Shown here piece after piece: positions 26,984 through 33,981 of a DNA stretch of 64,000 nucleotides; the stretch's first letter is position 1, and each line of letters begins with the position of its first letter. The DNA comes from Lysinibacillus antri (GTDB taxonomy: Bacteria > Bacillota > Bacilli > Bacillales_A > Planococcaceae): assembly GCF_003977595.1 (NCBI RefSeq), contig NZ_RYYR01000002.1:62001-126000 (forward strand). Direction: 5' to 3'. The notes beneath the pieces were generated by a model. It worked only from the letters and a program-made list of their open reading frames with translations, did not search any database and was not told the DNA's origin. Both the position numbers and the translations under genes were made by a program.

Positions 26984-28853
26984 ATAATTCCATTGACATT
27001 GTATCGTTGTAAACACAAACTTGATTTTTACCTTTATTTTTGGCATTGTAAAGTGCTGTATCGGCTTGTAAAAACAATGTTTGAAACTCTCCGTTTTTTT
27101 CATTGTTCCAATTCACCAGGCCTGCTGATATTGTTACAGAAGGGTCAGTTGCCTCTGGAATGGATTTTACAATTTCTTCAGCCAGGAGTAATGATTCATT
27201 TTCAAGGATGTTCGGCACATAAACGGCCATTTCTTCTCCACCCCATCTTGCACTAATACCCCGTTTACCAACTGTCTTAATTAATCGTTTACCAATTTGC
27301 ACTAAAATTTCGTCCCCAATTTGATGCCCATATGTGTCATTTACTCGTTTAAAATTATCAATATCGATTAGTAAGAACATACCGGAATCATCATGCTGTA
27401 ACGAATGCTCAACAAATTTATCCAAGTAACTTCGCGCATATAGCTTTGTTAAATGATCATGGTCAACCATTTGTTGCAATTGATTACGTAAAATGGAGTT
27501 CGCAATTGCTAAAGAGGAATGATGTATTAACGATTGCATTAATTTAAAACTATCAAAGGAGAAGAAATAGGATTCTCTATGCAATACCATACTGAAGCCA
27601 TTAATTCGTTGTTCAACAACCATCGGAATGGCCATGACCGATTTATATTCAACATCTTTTGAAATTAGACGACTAAAATCGGCAATAAATAATGGATCCT
27701 GACTCGTTTCAAAATGTTTCGCCACGTGATTAATATATACCGAACCTTCATCCGATTTAAATAAGTCTGTTGCTGCTTCTGTTAGTTTAAACTTCCCATT
27801 TTCTTTTAGTACAAAACAAAGTTCCATCGGCTGGAACGATTTCATTAATTGTTTTTGCAAGAACATGAACATTTCATTAATATCTAATCGCATATTTAAT
27901 CGGTGCGACGTTTCATTAATTAATTGCAAATCACTTATGAGTCGATGTGACTGGTGATAAAGTTTTGCATTTTCAAGGGCATTACCCGAAGCATGGGCAA
28001 GCATCCTTATAAAATCTTTTTGGGCATTTGAAAAAACAAAAGAAAACGGTGCGCTTACTTGTAAAATGCCATAGATTGCTTGTCTTCCTTTAATTGGTGC
28101 GTTTAACAAACAACAGTTTAAATCCGTTGCCTGTTCCGTTGTAATATTACCTGATACAAACGCCTCAATTGCTGATGGTCGTTCTGATAAGTAATCAAAC
28201 GGTTTAATTTGAATTTTTGTTTGACGATCTTGATCATTCGATAATATAAGCTCCACATTAAAGTGTGGGAAATTTTCTTGAATCGTGATTAGTACATTTT
28301 CTAAGATGAGATCTATATCCATCGTGGAGTGGAATAAATCGGTCATGTTATATAATTTACGATATTGATTTTCATTTTGACGCACTACTACATTTTTACT
28401 GATCATTAGTAAAACTTTTGACATGACATCGATGAAATCTTCAAAATAATCAGAATGCATAAAATCTAACCATTTTGAGGTTGATTTTAATAATAAGACG
28501 CCATGTACGTCAAAATTCCCTTCTTTTAATAACACCATATGGGTTAAATGCTCACATTCTAAATGATCAAGCAATAATTCTGGAATCTGTACGAGTTTAT
28601 GATGTCCAAAATAATTAGCAAAACTAGCCCATGGTATTCCCTTAAAATTTTCAGATGAATTTATGTTAAATGGTTTTAAAGTTTCTCCTTCGAATAAAAG
28701 AAAACAACATTTATCAATTTCAAAATGTTGATTTAAGCAATTATGTAACAATGTAGAATATTCACTATAGCTATTTAGTTTATCAACAGAACTAATGCAA
28801 ATATTTAATAAATCTGCTTTGATCTTTATTAATGTCTGCCGATGTTCTATCAT
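26982..28853 (-). CDS. dgcP: GAF-GGDEF diguanylate cyclase, DgcP (YtrP)-like
   Basis: A 623-residue soluble signalling protein with two to three GAF-like sensor modules (about 20-140, 165-300, 310-450) and a C-terminal GGDEF domain (about 455-615), which makes cyclic di-GMP from GTP. The catalytic loop reads ARWGGEEMAV: GGEEM instead of GGDEF or GGEEF, with Met at the last place. The metal-binding DIDNFKRVNDTYGH string is intact, so it may still be active. No RxxD inhibitory site is visible five residues upstream. Neighbours rpsD and the YtsP-like gene match the dgcP position in B. subtilis. Confidence 0.9.
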   Translation of the reverse strand: MIEHRQTLIKIKADLLNICISSVDKLNSYSEYSTLLHNCLNQHFEIDKCCFLLFEGETLKPFNINSSENFKGIPWASFANYFGHHKLVQIPELLLDHLECEHLTHMVLLKEGNFDVHGVLLLKSTSKWLDFMHSDYFEDFIDVMSKVLLMISKNVVVRQNENQYRKLYNMTDLFHSTMDIDLILENVLITIQENFPHFNVELILSNDQDRQTKIQIKPFDYLSERPSAIEAFVSGNITTEQATDLNCCLLNAPIKGRQAIYGILQVSAPFSFVFSNAQKDFIRMLAHASGNALENAKLYHQSHRLISDLQLINETSHRLNMRLDINEMFMFLQKQLMKSFQPMELCFVLKENGKFKLTEAATDLFKSDEGSVYINHVAKHFETSQDPLFIADFSRLISKDVEYKSVMAIPMVVEQRINGFSMVLHRESYFFSFDSFKLMQSLIHHSSLAIANSILRNQLQQMVDHDHLTKLYARSYLDKFVEHSLQHDDSGMFLLIDIDNFKRVNDTYGHQIGDEILVQIGKRLIKTVGKRGISARWGGEEMAVYVPNILENESLLLAEEIVKSIPEATDPSVTISAGLVNWNNEKNGEFQTLFLQADTALYNAKNKGKNQVCVYNDTMSMEL

Positions 28854-29056
28854 AAAATCACCTTTTCGTTTAACATGAAAGAAATAAACACATCTTAAGT
28901 ATACACCTTTTATATCTTAATGACTATAAAATTGTAGTATTTGAGCCAATTGTCAACTAATATTTCACCTATTTACTATACCATATTACAATTTGTTACA
29001 TTAACAAATTTATACAATTGGGACAAATTTCCCTTTCTATTATATGATATTATTTC
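28854..29056. other. AT-rich divergent region between the GGDEF gene and rpsD promoter
   Basis: No gene is visible. It should hold the promoter of the GGDEF gene on the minus strand; a TTGACA occurs near 28950 but has no -10 at normal distance. Confidence 0.45.
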
Positions 29057-29085
29057 TTGACGTTATTTAGAAAAAATTATACAAT
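29057..29085 (+). promoter_or_regulatory. Sigma-A promoter of rpsD
   Basis: TTGACG (29057-29062) and TACAAT (29080-29085) with exactly 17 bases between them. This is near consensus and gives a leader of about 240 bases. Confidence 0.8.
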
Positions 29086-29091
29086 GTTTTT

Positions 29092-29331
29092 TGTGTAAAA
29101 TAAACGCAGCAGTTATATAATCTTGTTTTGTATTTTATTCCTCTGAATAACACATTGTTGTTCAAATAGTCTTTACCATTTATGGTGTACGCTATTCTTC
29201 AGATGGTGTATTGTGTAACCCTATCGGCTGCTAGGGCGAAGATACATGAAAATAAAATGCGTTCAAGTTCGGGTATAACTGGTTTTTGTTTTATACAACA
29301 AAAAAACCAAATTTAAAGGAGGAGACAAATT
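29092..29331 (+). promoter_or_regulatory. rpsD leader, likely S4 autoregulatory site
   Basis: In B. subtilis, S4 binds the rpsD leader and represses its own synthesis. Here a CCCTA/TAGGG hairpin (29219-29236) sits inside a larger fold with ATCTTC-like and GTAT/ATAC pairings, and GGTTTTTGTT/AACAAAAAAACC forms a hairpin just before the AAAGGAGG ribosome site. Placement and length fit; the detailed fold was not computed. Confidence 0.55.
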
Positions 29332-29934
29332 ATGTCTCGTTATACAGGTCCATCTTGGAAAGTGTCACGTCGCCTTGGTATTTCTTTAAGCGGCACAGGT
29401 AAAGAATTAGAAAAACGCCCTTATGCACCAGGTCAACACGGTCCAAACCAACGTAAAAAATTATCTGAATATGGTTTACAATTACAAGAAAAACAAAAAC
29501 TTCGTCATATGTATGGTATGACTGAGCGTCAATTCAAAAACCTATTCAACAAAGCTTCTAAATTACAAGGTTTACACGGTGAAAACTTCATGATCCTTCT
29601 TGAAACTCGCCTTGACAACCTAGTTTACCGTTTAGGTTTAGCTCGTACTCGTCGTGGAGCTCGTCAATTAGTTAACCACGGTCACGTATTAGTTGATGGC
29701 AAACGCGTTGACATCCCTTCTTACAGCGTTAAACCAGGTCAAACGATTTCTCTTCGTGAAAAATCTCAAAACCTTGCTGTAATTGGCGAAGCAATCGAAG
29801 TAAACAACTTCGTACCAGATTATTTAACATTCGACGCTGACAAAAAAGAAGGTACATTTGTACGTCTTCCAGAGCGTTCTGAATTATCAGCTGAAATCCA
29901 AGAACAATTAATCGTTGAGTTCTACTCTCGTTAA
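29332..29934 (+). CDS. rpsD: 30S ribosomal protein S4
   Basis: S4 is a primary 16S rRNA-binding protein that starts assembly of the small subunit. The 200-residue protein has the N-terminal [25 protein letters not shown], the S4 RNA-binding domain with [31 protein letters not shown] (residues about 90-125) and the usual C-terminus EFYSR. It lacks the four-cysteine zinc site found in some S4 proteins. A strong GGAGGAG site precedes ATG 29332. It is transcribed alone, and the prophage begins beyond its terminator without damaging it. Confidence 0.99.
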   Translation: MSRYTGPSWKVSRRLGISLSGTGKELEKRPYAPGQHGPNQRKKLSEYGLQLQEKQKLRHMYGMTERQFKNLFNKASKLQGLHGENFMILLETRLDNLVYRLGLARTRRGARQLVNHGHVLVDGKRVDIPSYSVKPGQTISLREKSQNLAVIGEAIEVNNFVPDYLTFDADKKEGTFVRLPERSELSAEIQEQLIVEFYSR

Positions 29935-29965
29935 TCTTTTTGGTACAACAAGATACAATTTTCCT

Positions 29966-30011
29966 AAACCTCGAAGTAAAGGCAATGCCTTTATTCTCGG
30001 GGTTTTTTATT
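29966..30011 (+). terminator. rpsD terminator
   Basis: AACCTCGA and GTAAAGGC pair with GCCTTTA and TCGGGGTT in a long hairpin with a three-base loop, followed by TTTTTT. Confidence 0.88.
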
Positions 30012-30135
30012 ATATATTCATAAATTATTTGTTCTAAAAAGAAACGATAAGAAACAATATTTTTTGGGGGACACTTGGGGGATATAAAAATCATGGGCAG
30101 ATGTACATACATATCACTACAGCATACTAAGAAAA

Positions 30136-30166
30136 GGCCAAGGTATAAAATCACCTTGGCCCCTTT
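30136..30166 (-). terminator. Terminator at the left prophage end
   Basis: GGCCAAGGT (30136-30144) pairs with ACCTTGGCC (30153-30161), flanked by AAAA and TTTTT so that it can work in both directions. It ends the leftward group 30167-31181. Confidence 0.8.
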
Positions 30167-30361
30167 TTATATTTGATTAAAACCGATAATTTCATCACCG
30201 GTCTTTACTACCGAATACCTTTTACCTTCTACAGATTGGACAATATCAGGTAGACATTTAGTTTGTTTATATTTCAACACAATTTTATCTGCATTATCCA
30301 AATAAATTTCCAAATCACAATACAAAGGTGCAATCCAACTACTTACGATGATTTTATTCAT
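30167..30361 (-). CDS. Small phage protein, unknown function
   Basis: A 64-residue protein starting MNKIIVSSW, with alternating hydrophobic residues (ADKIVLKYKQ, KRYSVVKTGDEIIGF) that suggest a small beta-barrel. I do not recognise a family. The ATG at 30361 lies after AAAGGGG and just beyond the stop of the preceding membrane-protein gene; an earlier in-frame start inside that gene is less likely. It is the last gene of a leftward three-gene group that faces away from the actin operon. Confidence 0.65.
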   Translation of the reverse strand: MNKIIVSSWIAPLYCDLEIYLDNADKIVLKYKQTKCLPDIVQSVEGKRYSVVKTGDEIIGFNQI

Positions 30362-30371
30362 CCAATCCCCT

Positions 30372-30659
30372 TTACATATCAATTTCGTATGTCTCTTTTT
30401 CAACTTTCTTAATCGGTTTTACTTCCCCTCTCGCCCCAGTGCGTTTAACTGCTTTCATCTTTTCGAGCATTTCTTCATCTTTTTCTTCTATATAATTCTG
30501 CATACTTTCATCTAATTTCGTTACTCCTGCTTTAAAGATGTTTTTAGTTACCGAAGCGATCGAACCTTCTTTCGATTCAGCACCAAACACTAATGTTAAA
30601 TATCCCCCGATGACCGCAAGCGCAATCGCAGTAATTGGATCAAAAGCGAAAAACTTCAT
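30372..30659 (-). CDS. Small membrane-anchored phage protein with EIDM C-terminus
   Basis: A 95-residue protein with one N-terminal membrane segment (about 7-26, DPITAIALAVIGGYLTLVFG) and a charged, helical cytoplasmic part. It ends VEKETYEIDM; the second ribbon-helix-helix protein of the actin operon ends PKDFEIDM. No family is recognised. It lies between the 169-residue DNA-binding-like gene and the 64-residue gene, all leftward. A role in linking a DNA-protein complex to the membrane is an inference from the anchor and the shared tail. Confidence 0.7.
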   Translation of the reverse strand: MKFFAFDPITAIALAVIGGYLTLVFGAESKEGSIASVTKNIFKAGVTKLDESMQNYIEEKDEEMLEKMKAVKRTGARGEVKPIKKVEKETYEIDM

Positions 30660-30671
30660 TCAATCTCCCTT

Positions 30672-31181
30672 TCATTTTTTAATCAATCCCCATAATTCAT
30701 TTAAAAACACATCGATTTTCTTTTTTCTTTCATTGGATAGATCCATCAAATGTTTTGTACAGTACTGCTGCATAAATTCGATGTTTCTAAGCGATACCCT
30801 TATTAATAAAGCAGCGGTTGATGTTGGTGTTAAATCCAGTGCATGAGCAAGATTACATATTAAATCATAATCCTCTCGCTTGAAACGAATTGTCACTTTA
30901 GACGTTTGACTACTGTAATTTATCTTTAGTTTCGGTCTATCCGCATCCCCAACCGCAATTACGTTGTTATATTGGTAACTTCTTCTAAACCACTTACATA
31001 TATCATCAATCACCACTTTAGACACTGCTCCATCTAGACATAGTTTTTCTGCAACGTCTTTTACTGGTTCGTTACATAAATAAGAAAATGTGTACAAGCT
31101 GTTTTTTAGTTCGATACTCAATGTAGGTTTAACATCGACTTTTTTATCTGATCGTATCTTTCTCTCCCCTTCTTCCTTCAT
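30672..31181 (-). CDS. Ribbon-helix-helix-like DNA-binding protein, divergent to the actin operon
   Basis: The 169-residue protein has a basic N-terminus, a helical middle, and near residues 95-135 the order strand-helix-helix (SKVTIRFKREDYDLICNLAHALDLTPTSTAALLIRVSLRN) seen here in two pieces, which looks like a ribbon-helix-helix fold. No exact family is recognised. It starts at ATG 31181 after GGGAGGTGA and is transcribed away from the actin operon across a 226-base region rich in palindromes. A role as regulator or centromere-binding protein of that system is inference. Confidence 0.7.
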   Translation of the reverse strand: MKEEGERKIRSDKKVDVKPTLSIELKNSLYTFSYLCNEPVKDVAEKLCLDGAVSKVVIDDICKWFRRSYQYNNVIAVGDADRPKLKINYSSQTSKVTIRFKREDYDLICNLAHALDLTPTSTAALLIRVSLRNIEFMQQYCTKHLMDLSNERKKKIDVFLNELWGLIKK

Positions 31182-31218
31182 TGTGTCACCTCCCTAATAG
31201 CAGTTTTTACTTGGGAAA

Positions 31219-31279
31219 GATTCCTAGACTTTAAGATTCCCTAAAAGCCCTCTTGGCACTTAACCTTAGGATTCCTAAG
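31219..31279. repeat. Three GATTCC repeats, the last a perfect palindrome
   Basis: GATTCCTA occurs at 31219-31226 and 31270-31277, and GATTCCCTA at 31235-31243. The last lies in CTTAGGATTCCTAAG (31265-31279), a perfect dyad around one base. The group sits between the two divergent starts, so it is a candidate operator or centromere site. Confidence 0.55.
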
Positions 31280-31329
31280 TTTAATTCAATATATGTCGGT
31301 AGGGAGGGGGTTTAGACTGAAAAAATAAT

Positions 31330-31387
31330 TATTAGTTTTCTAATATTTCGGAATGATGCTACATACATTTGTATTAGAATTCTAATA
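31330..31387. promoter_or_regulatory. Paired 16-base palindromes before the actin gene
   Basis: TATTAGTTTTCTAATA (31330-31345) and TATTAGAATTCTAATA (31372-31387) share both arms and lie exactly 42 bases apart, four turns of the helix. The second ends 20 bases before the actin ATG. They are likely sites for an operon-encoded ribbon-helix-helix protein, for repression, DNA pairing, or both. Confidence 0.65.
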
Positions 31388-31407
31388 ATTTTTTGAAAGG
31401 GGATAAA

Positions 31408-32268
31408 ATGAGTAAATTGATTCTCGGTGTAGATGCTGGTAACTACAAAGCGAAGGTGGCTGGTATTTACGGCCTCGATTCATTTAAAACAAACATCTGC
31501 AATTGGTTTGAACGTGATGTAGAGGAAACATTCGGTCAAGATGATATGGAGTTTGAAATTGACGGACGTAAAGGTTACGCTGGCACAATTGCGGCTTACG
31601 AGGATGAATTTGGGGATGGTACAACGTATGGAGACACAAAGGCACACGAAGATACAAAGATTCGTATTTTACTAGCCATCCACAGGTACATTGAAAAATA
31701 CTGTAATGGAATAGATCGTGTTTGCATCATCACAGGTCAACCTTTAAAAATGCACAAAGAAAATGAAAAGAAAAAGATTATCGATATGTTGAAAAATGAA
31801 CATCAATTTATCGTCAACGAAAAGAATGTAAAATTCACTATTGAAGATGTAAGAATCGCTCCTGAAGGTTCTGGTGCTTTTTGGAGTAATCCCAATACCG
31901 GTTTAATGAGAATCGTCGATATCGGTTCCGGCACTGTCAACCTAGCTACAATCGAAGATAAAAAGCACATTCACAAATCCAGTAGCACGATGAACACAGG
32001 TGTCGAGACATTGCGTAATAAAGATGATTACGAAGCGTTAGCAAGAGCTATTTACCAATTTGCAACCAAGTTAAAATGGAAAAATGTCGATGATATTTAT
32101 GTCTGTGGAGGGATAGCAGAAAAAATCGTACCTTATTTAGAAAAACACTTTGTACGCGCGTTGCCGATGCAGCCACTTCTTAAACGCCAATACGATACAA
32201 TACCTGTCCAACCTACTTTTGCTAATGCTGTAGGGTTCTATAACATTGCGAGGGGTGTGTTTAAATGA
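31408..32268 (+). CDS. Actin-like ATPase, ParM/Alp type, prophage-borne
   Basis: A 286-residue actin-fold protein likely to polymerise with ATP. Phosphate-1 loop ILGVDAGNYKAKV (residues 5-17), the APEGSGAFW segment near 151-159, phosphate-2 loop VDIGSGTVNL (170-179) and adenosine motif YVCGGIAEKI (231-240) are all present and in the right order. ParM and Alp proteins move or position plasmid and phage DNA together with a DNA-binding adaptor. The ATG at 31408 has AAAGGGG upstream. The next gene overlaps by four bases and encodes such an adaptor candidate. It faces opposite to all the late genes. Confidence 0.92.
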   Translation: MSKLILGVDAGNYKAKVAGIYGLDSFKTNICNWFERDVEETFGQDDMEFEIDGRKGYAGTIAAYEDEFGDGTTYGDTKAHEDTKIRILLAIHRYIEKYCNGIDRVCIITGQPLKMHKENEKKKIIDMLKNEHQFIVNEKNVKFTIEDVRIAPEGSGAFWSNPNTGLMRIVDIGSGTVNLATIEDKKHIHKSSSTMNTGVETLRNKDDYEALARAIYQFATKLKWKNVDDIYVCGGIAEKIVPYLEKHFVRALPMQPLLKRQYDTIPVQPTFANAVGFYNIARGVFK

Positions 32269-32486
32269 GTAAAGAACGTACAGTTATTTCAATTTGGATG
32301 AATTTGCAGGATGAAATGGAAAGAAAAATGTTAGATCACGTTCATGCAAAAGGAAATCGTAGTAAGTATATTAAACGTCTAATTTATGATGATTTAATGG
32401 AGATCCGCAACCTTGTCACTGCGACAACGCATTATGCAGAAGAAACAATAGACGACGATTCGGATTCAATGGAAGCATTCTTATAG
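32265..32486 (+). CDS. Ribbon-helix-helix adaptor 1 (ParR-like)
   Basis: A 73-residue protein with an N-terminal strand (TVISIWMNL), helix (EMERKMLDHVHAKG) and helix (SKYIKRLIYDDLM), the ribbon-helix-helix order used by ParR and CopG proteins, then an acidic tail ending SMEAFL. The ATGA overlap with the actin gene ensures coupled synthesis. By analogy to ParMRC it should bind the upstream palindromes and join filament ends through its tail. It shares YIKRLI with the second adaptor, so they are probably paralogues. Confidence 0.85.
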   Translation: MSKERTVISIWMNLQDEMERKMLDHVHAKGNRSKYIKRLIYDDLMEIRNLVTATTHYAEETIDDDSDSMEAFL

Positions 32487-32505
32487 AAGGAATTTAAGTT
32501 GCCCC

Positions 32506-32534
32506 TCACGAAATTGGTATTAATGGTTTCGTGA
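32506..32534 (+). repeat. Inverted repeat before adaptor 2
   Basis: TCACGAAA (32506-32513) pairs with TTTCGTGA (32527-32534). The right arm touches the AAGGAG ribosome site of adaptor 2, so this may be a translation-controlling hairpin or another binding site. There is no T-run for termination. Confidence 0.55.
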
Positions 32535-32547
32535 AGGAGTGTTCGCT

Positions 32548-32766
32548 TTGGGAGCAAAAAACAAAACAAAATCAATGCATTTTGATTTAACAGACGATTT
32601 AGAAAAACGTTTACTCGAGTACGCTGAATCTAAAAAGAATTTTAGTCGCTATATAAAGAGGTTAATTCAAGCGGATATGTTAACTGGTGGAGAATTAGAA
32701 AACTTGGAAATTGTTCAGAAGACCAAAAAGAAGTACGATCCAAAAGACTTTGAAATTGATATGTAA
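32548..32766 (+). CDS. Ribbon-helix-helix adaptor 2
   Basis: A 72-residue protein: strand KSMHFDL, helix DDLEKRLLEYAESKK, helix SRYIKRLIQADML, then a basic linker and the end DPKDFEIDM. It resembles adaptor 1 through SxYIKRLI but has a different tail. The start is a TTG at 32548, eight bases after AAGGAG; a GTG at 32539 overlaps that site and is unlikely. Two different adaptors beside one actin are unusual. The tail matches that of the membrane-anchored protein at 30372-30659. Confidence 0.8.
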   Translation: MGAKNKTKSMHFDLTDDLEKRLLEYAESKKNFSRYIKRLIQADMLTGGELENLEIVQKTKKKYDPKDFEIDM

Positions 32767-32780
32767 GAAAGGGTGTGACT

Positions 32781-32906
32781 ATGGGTCTTACGACGTTTTT
32801 AACGTTAGCGGTTTATGCTATTTCGATGCCGATGTTTTATAAAAAAGGATACAGAACTGGCATTACACACGGTTTGGATAAAATTCTAAAAGAATTAGAT
32901 GAATAA
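32781..32906 (+). CDS. 41-residue membrane peptide, last gene of the actin operon
   Basis: ATG at 32781 opens a 41-codon gene after a good AAAGGGTG site: MGLTTFLTLAVYAISMPMFY is a membrane segment, followed by a charged tail ending ILKELDE. It lies 14 bases after adaptor 2 and before a terminator, so it is part of the operon. No family is recognised. A membrane anchor for the filament system, or a small holin-like peptide, are both possible. Confidence 0.7.
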   Translation: MGLTTFLTLAVYAISMPMFYKKGYRTGITHGLDKILKELDE

Positions 32907-32910
32907 ATAA

Positions 32911-32947
32911 AAAAACACCGCCCTCCACAATTAAACAGGAGGGCGGT
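32911..32947. terminator. Bidirectional terminator between actin operon and endolysin
   Basis: ACCGCCCTCC (32917-32926) pairs perfectly with GGAGGGCGGT (32938-32947). On the minus strand a T7 run follows, ending the late transcript; it also stops the actin operon. Confidence 0.9.
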
Positions 32948-32956
32948 CTTACTAAT

Positions 32957-33712
32957 TTATTTTGTTTTACGGTTAAGATAAGCCATTGAATAACTAATTA
33001 ATTCTGTGTCATTATATTTATCCACGTTTTCATGCTTACTTGTAAATAAACATTCTTCAACACCGCGTTTAATCATTTCTTTACATTCATTACGTCCAGT
33101 TTCATTTAAGAATTGTTGTGCCACTTCTGTTTCCTCCTTCTTTGGTACTGAAGCTTTTTTCAATCCGCAAAACTTCGCAAATGCTTGAGCAATCATTCGC
33201 CCCGCATTTTCAAGCACTTGATCGTCACGTAATTTTTTAATATCAATAGTACTATCCATAAAACCACCTTCTATTAAGATGGCTGGCATTTTTGTTTCAC
33301 GTACAATGTGAAGGTTTTCTTGCTTAATCCCTCTATCACGAAGTCCGTATGCTTTTACTACTGCAGGATGAATCGCTTTAGCCAGTGCTAAGCTCTTAGG
33401 TTGATCTCCAACATAAATAAAAGTCTCTACACCTGTCCAATTACCCCACTTCGAAGTATTCCCGTTATGGTGGAATGAAATGTAGTAATTAGCACCCCAA
33501 TTATTTGCCCCATCTGTACGTTCATCTAATGGTACATCACGTTTACCTGTTGGATCATCAAAACGTTTTGAAGCTACACCGCTATAGATGGATAGTTCTT
33601 TTGCAAAAGCACGAGCTATTTTATCGTTAAACGACCACTCTTTTTCTCCATCTGGTGTACATTTACCTGGTGTGCTTAAACCATGTCCTGCATCATAACC
33701 AACTTTAATCAT
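32957..33712 (-). CDS. Endolysin, N-acetylmuramoyl-L-alanine amidase (Amidase_3)
   Basis: The phage lysin cuts the bond between muramic acid and the peptide stem. The catalytic domain fills residues 1-180 and shows the zinc ligands in YDAGHG (His10), KEWSFN (Glu25) and SFHHNGN, plus the glutamate in LIEGGFMDS. The last 65 residues form a separate part (FLNETGRNECKEMIKRG...) that may bind the wall. It has no signal peptide, so it needs the holin. It overlaps the holin gene by four bases, as the final late gene. Confidence 0.95.
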   Translation of the reverse strand: MIKVGYDAGHGLSTPGKCTPDGEKEWSFNDKIARAFAKELSIYSGVASKRFDDPTGKRDVPLDERTDGANNWGANYYISFHHNGNTSKWGNWTGVETFIYVGDQPKSLALAKAIHPAVVKAYGLRDRGIKQENLHIVRETKMPAILIEGGFMDSTIDIKKLRDDQVLENAGRMIAQAFAKFCGLKKASVPKKEETEVAQQFLNETGRNECKEMIKRGVEECLFTSKHENVDKYNDTELISYSMAYLNRKTK

Positions 33713-33981
33713 TTCTGTTCACCGTCCAAATCATCACGTGGTTTATGATAACCAAGTGCTTGCTCACTATCCGATAAACCTGTAGTTGTTGGATCATGCA
33801 CAACACCGATAAGCACTAAAATAGCGAGGACTGTATTAAAAATATCAGTCACTCGCTCGTTATAAATCGTGGTATCGATTCCGAATAAATTTGCTACCTG
33901 TTGCACTAATAGTAGCAGTAAGCTAAAAGCTGCTACTAAAAATGTTTTACTTTGTAACCGTACTTTCCAGTTAATTTTCAT
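33709..33981 (-). CDS. Phage holin, phi LC3 family
   Basis: The 90-residue holin opens the membrane at the end of infection so that the endolysin can reach the wall. Two membrane segments (about 12-32 and 48-65) are followed by the family signature DPTTTGLSDSEQALGYHKP. The ATG at 33981 has GGGGGGCG upstream and overlaps the end of the preceding gene by 11 bases; the frame extends further upstream but without a ribosome site. It stands directly before the endolysin gene. Confidence 0.93.
   Translation of the reverse strand: MKINWKVRLQSKTFLVAAFSLLLLLVQQVANLFGIDTTIYNERVTDIFNTVLAILVLIGVVHDPTTTGLSDSEQALGYHKPRDDLDGEQK

Noticed and set aside
29729-30154. 141-codon minus-strand frame across the end of rpsD and the prophage junction
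   Set aside because: It is antisense to rpsD and its terminator for half its length, has no ribosome site and no recognisable protein.
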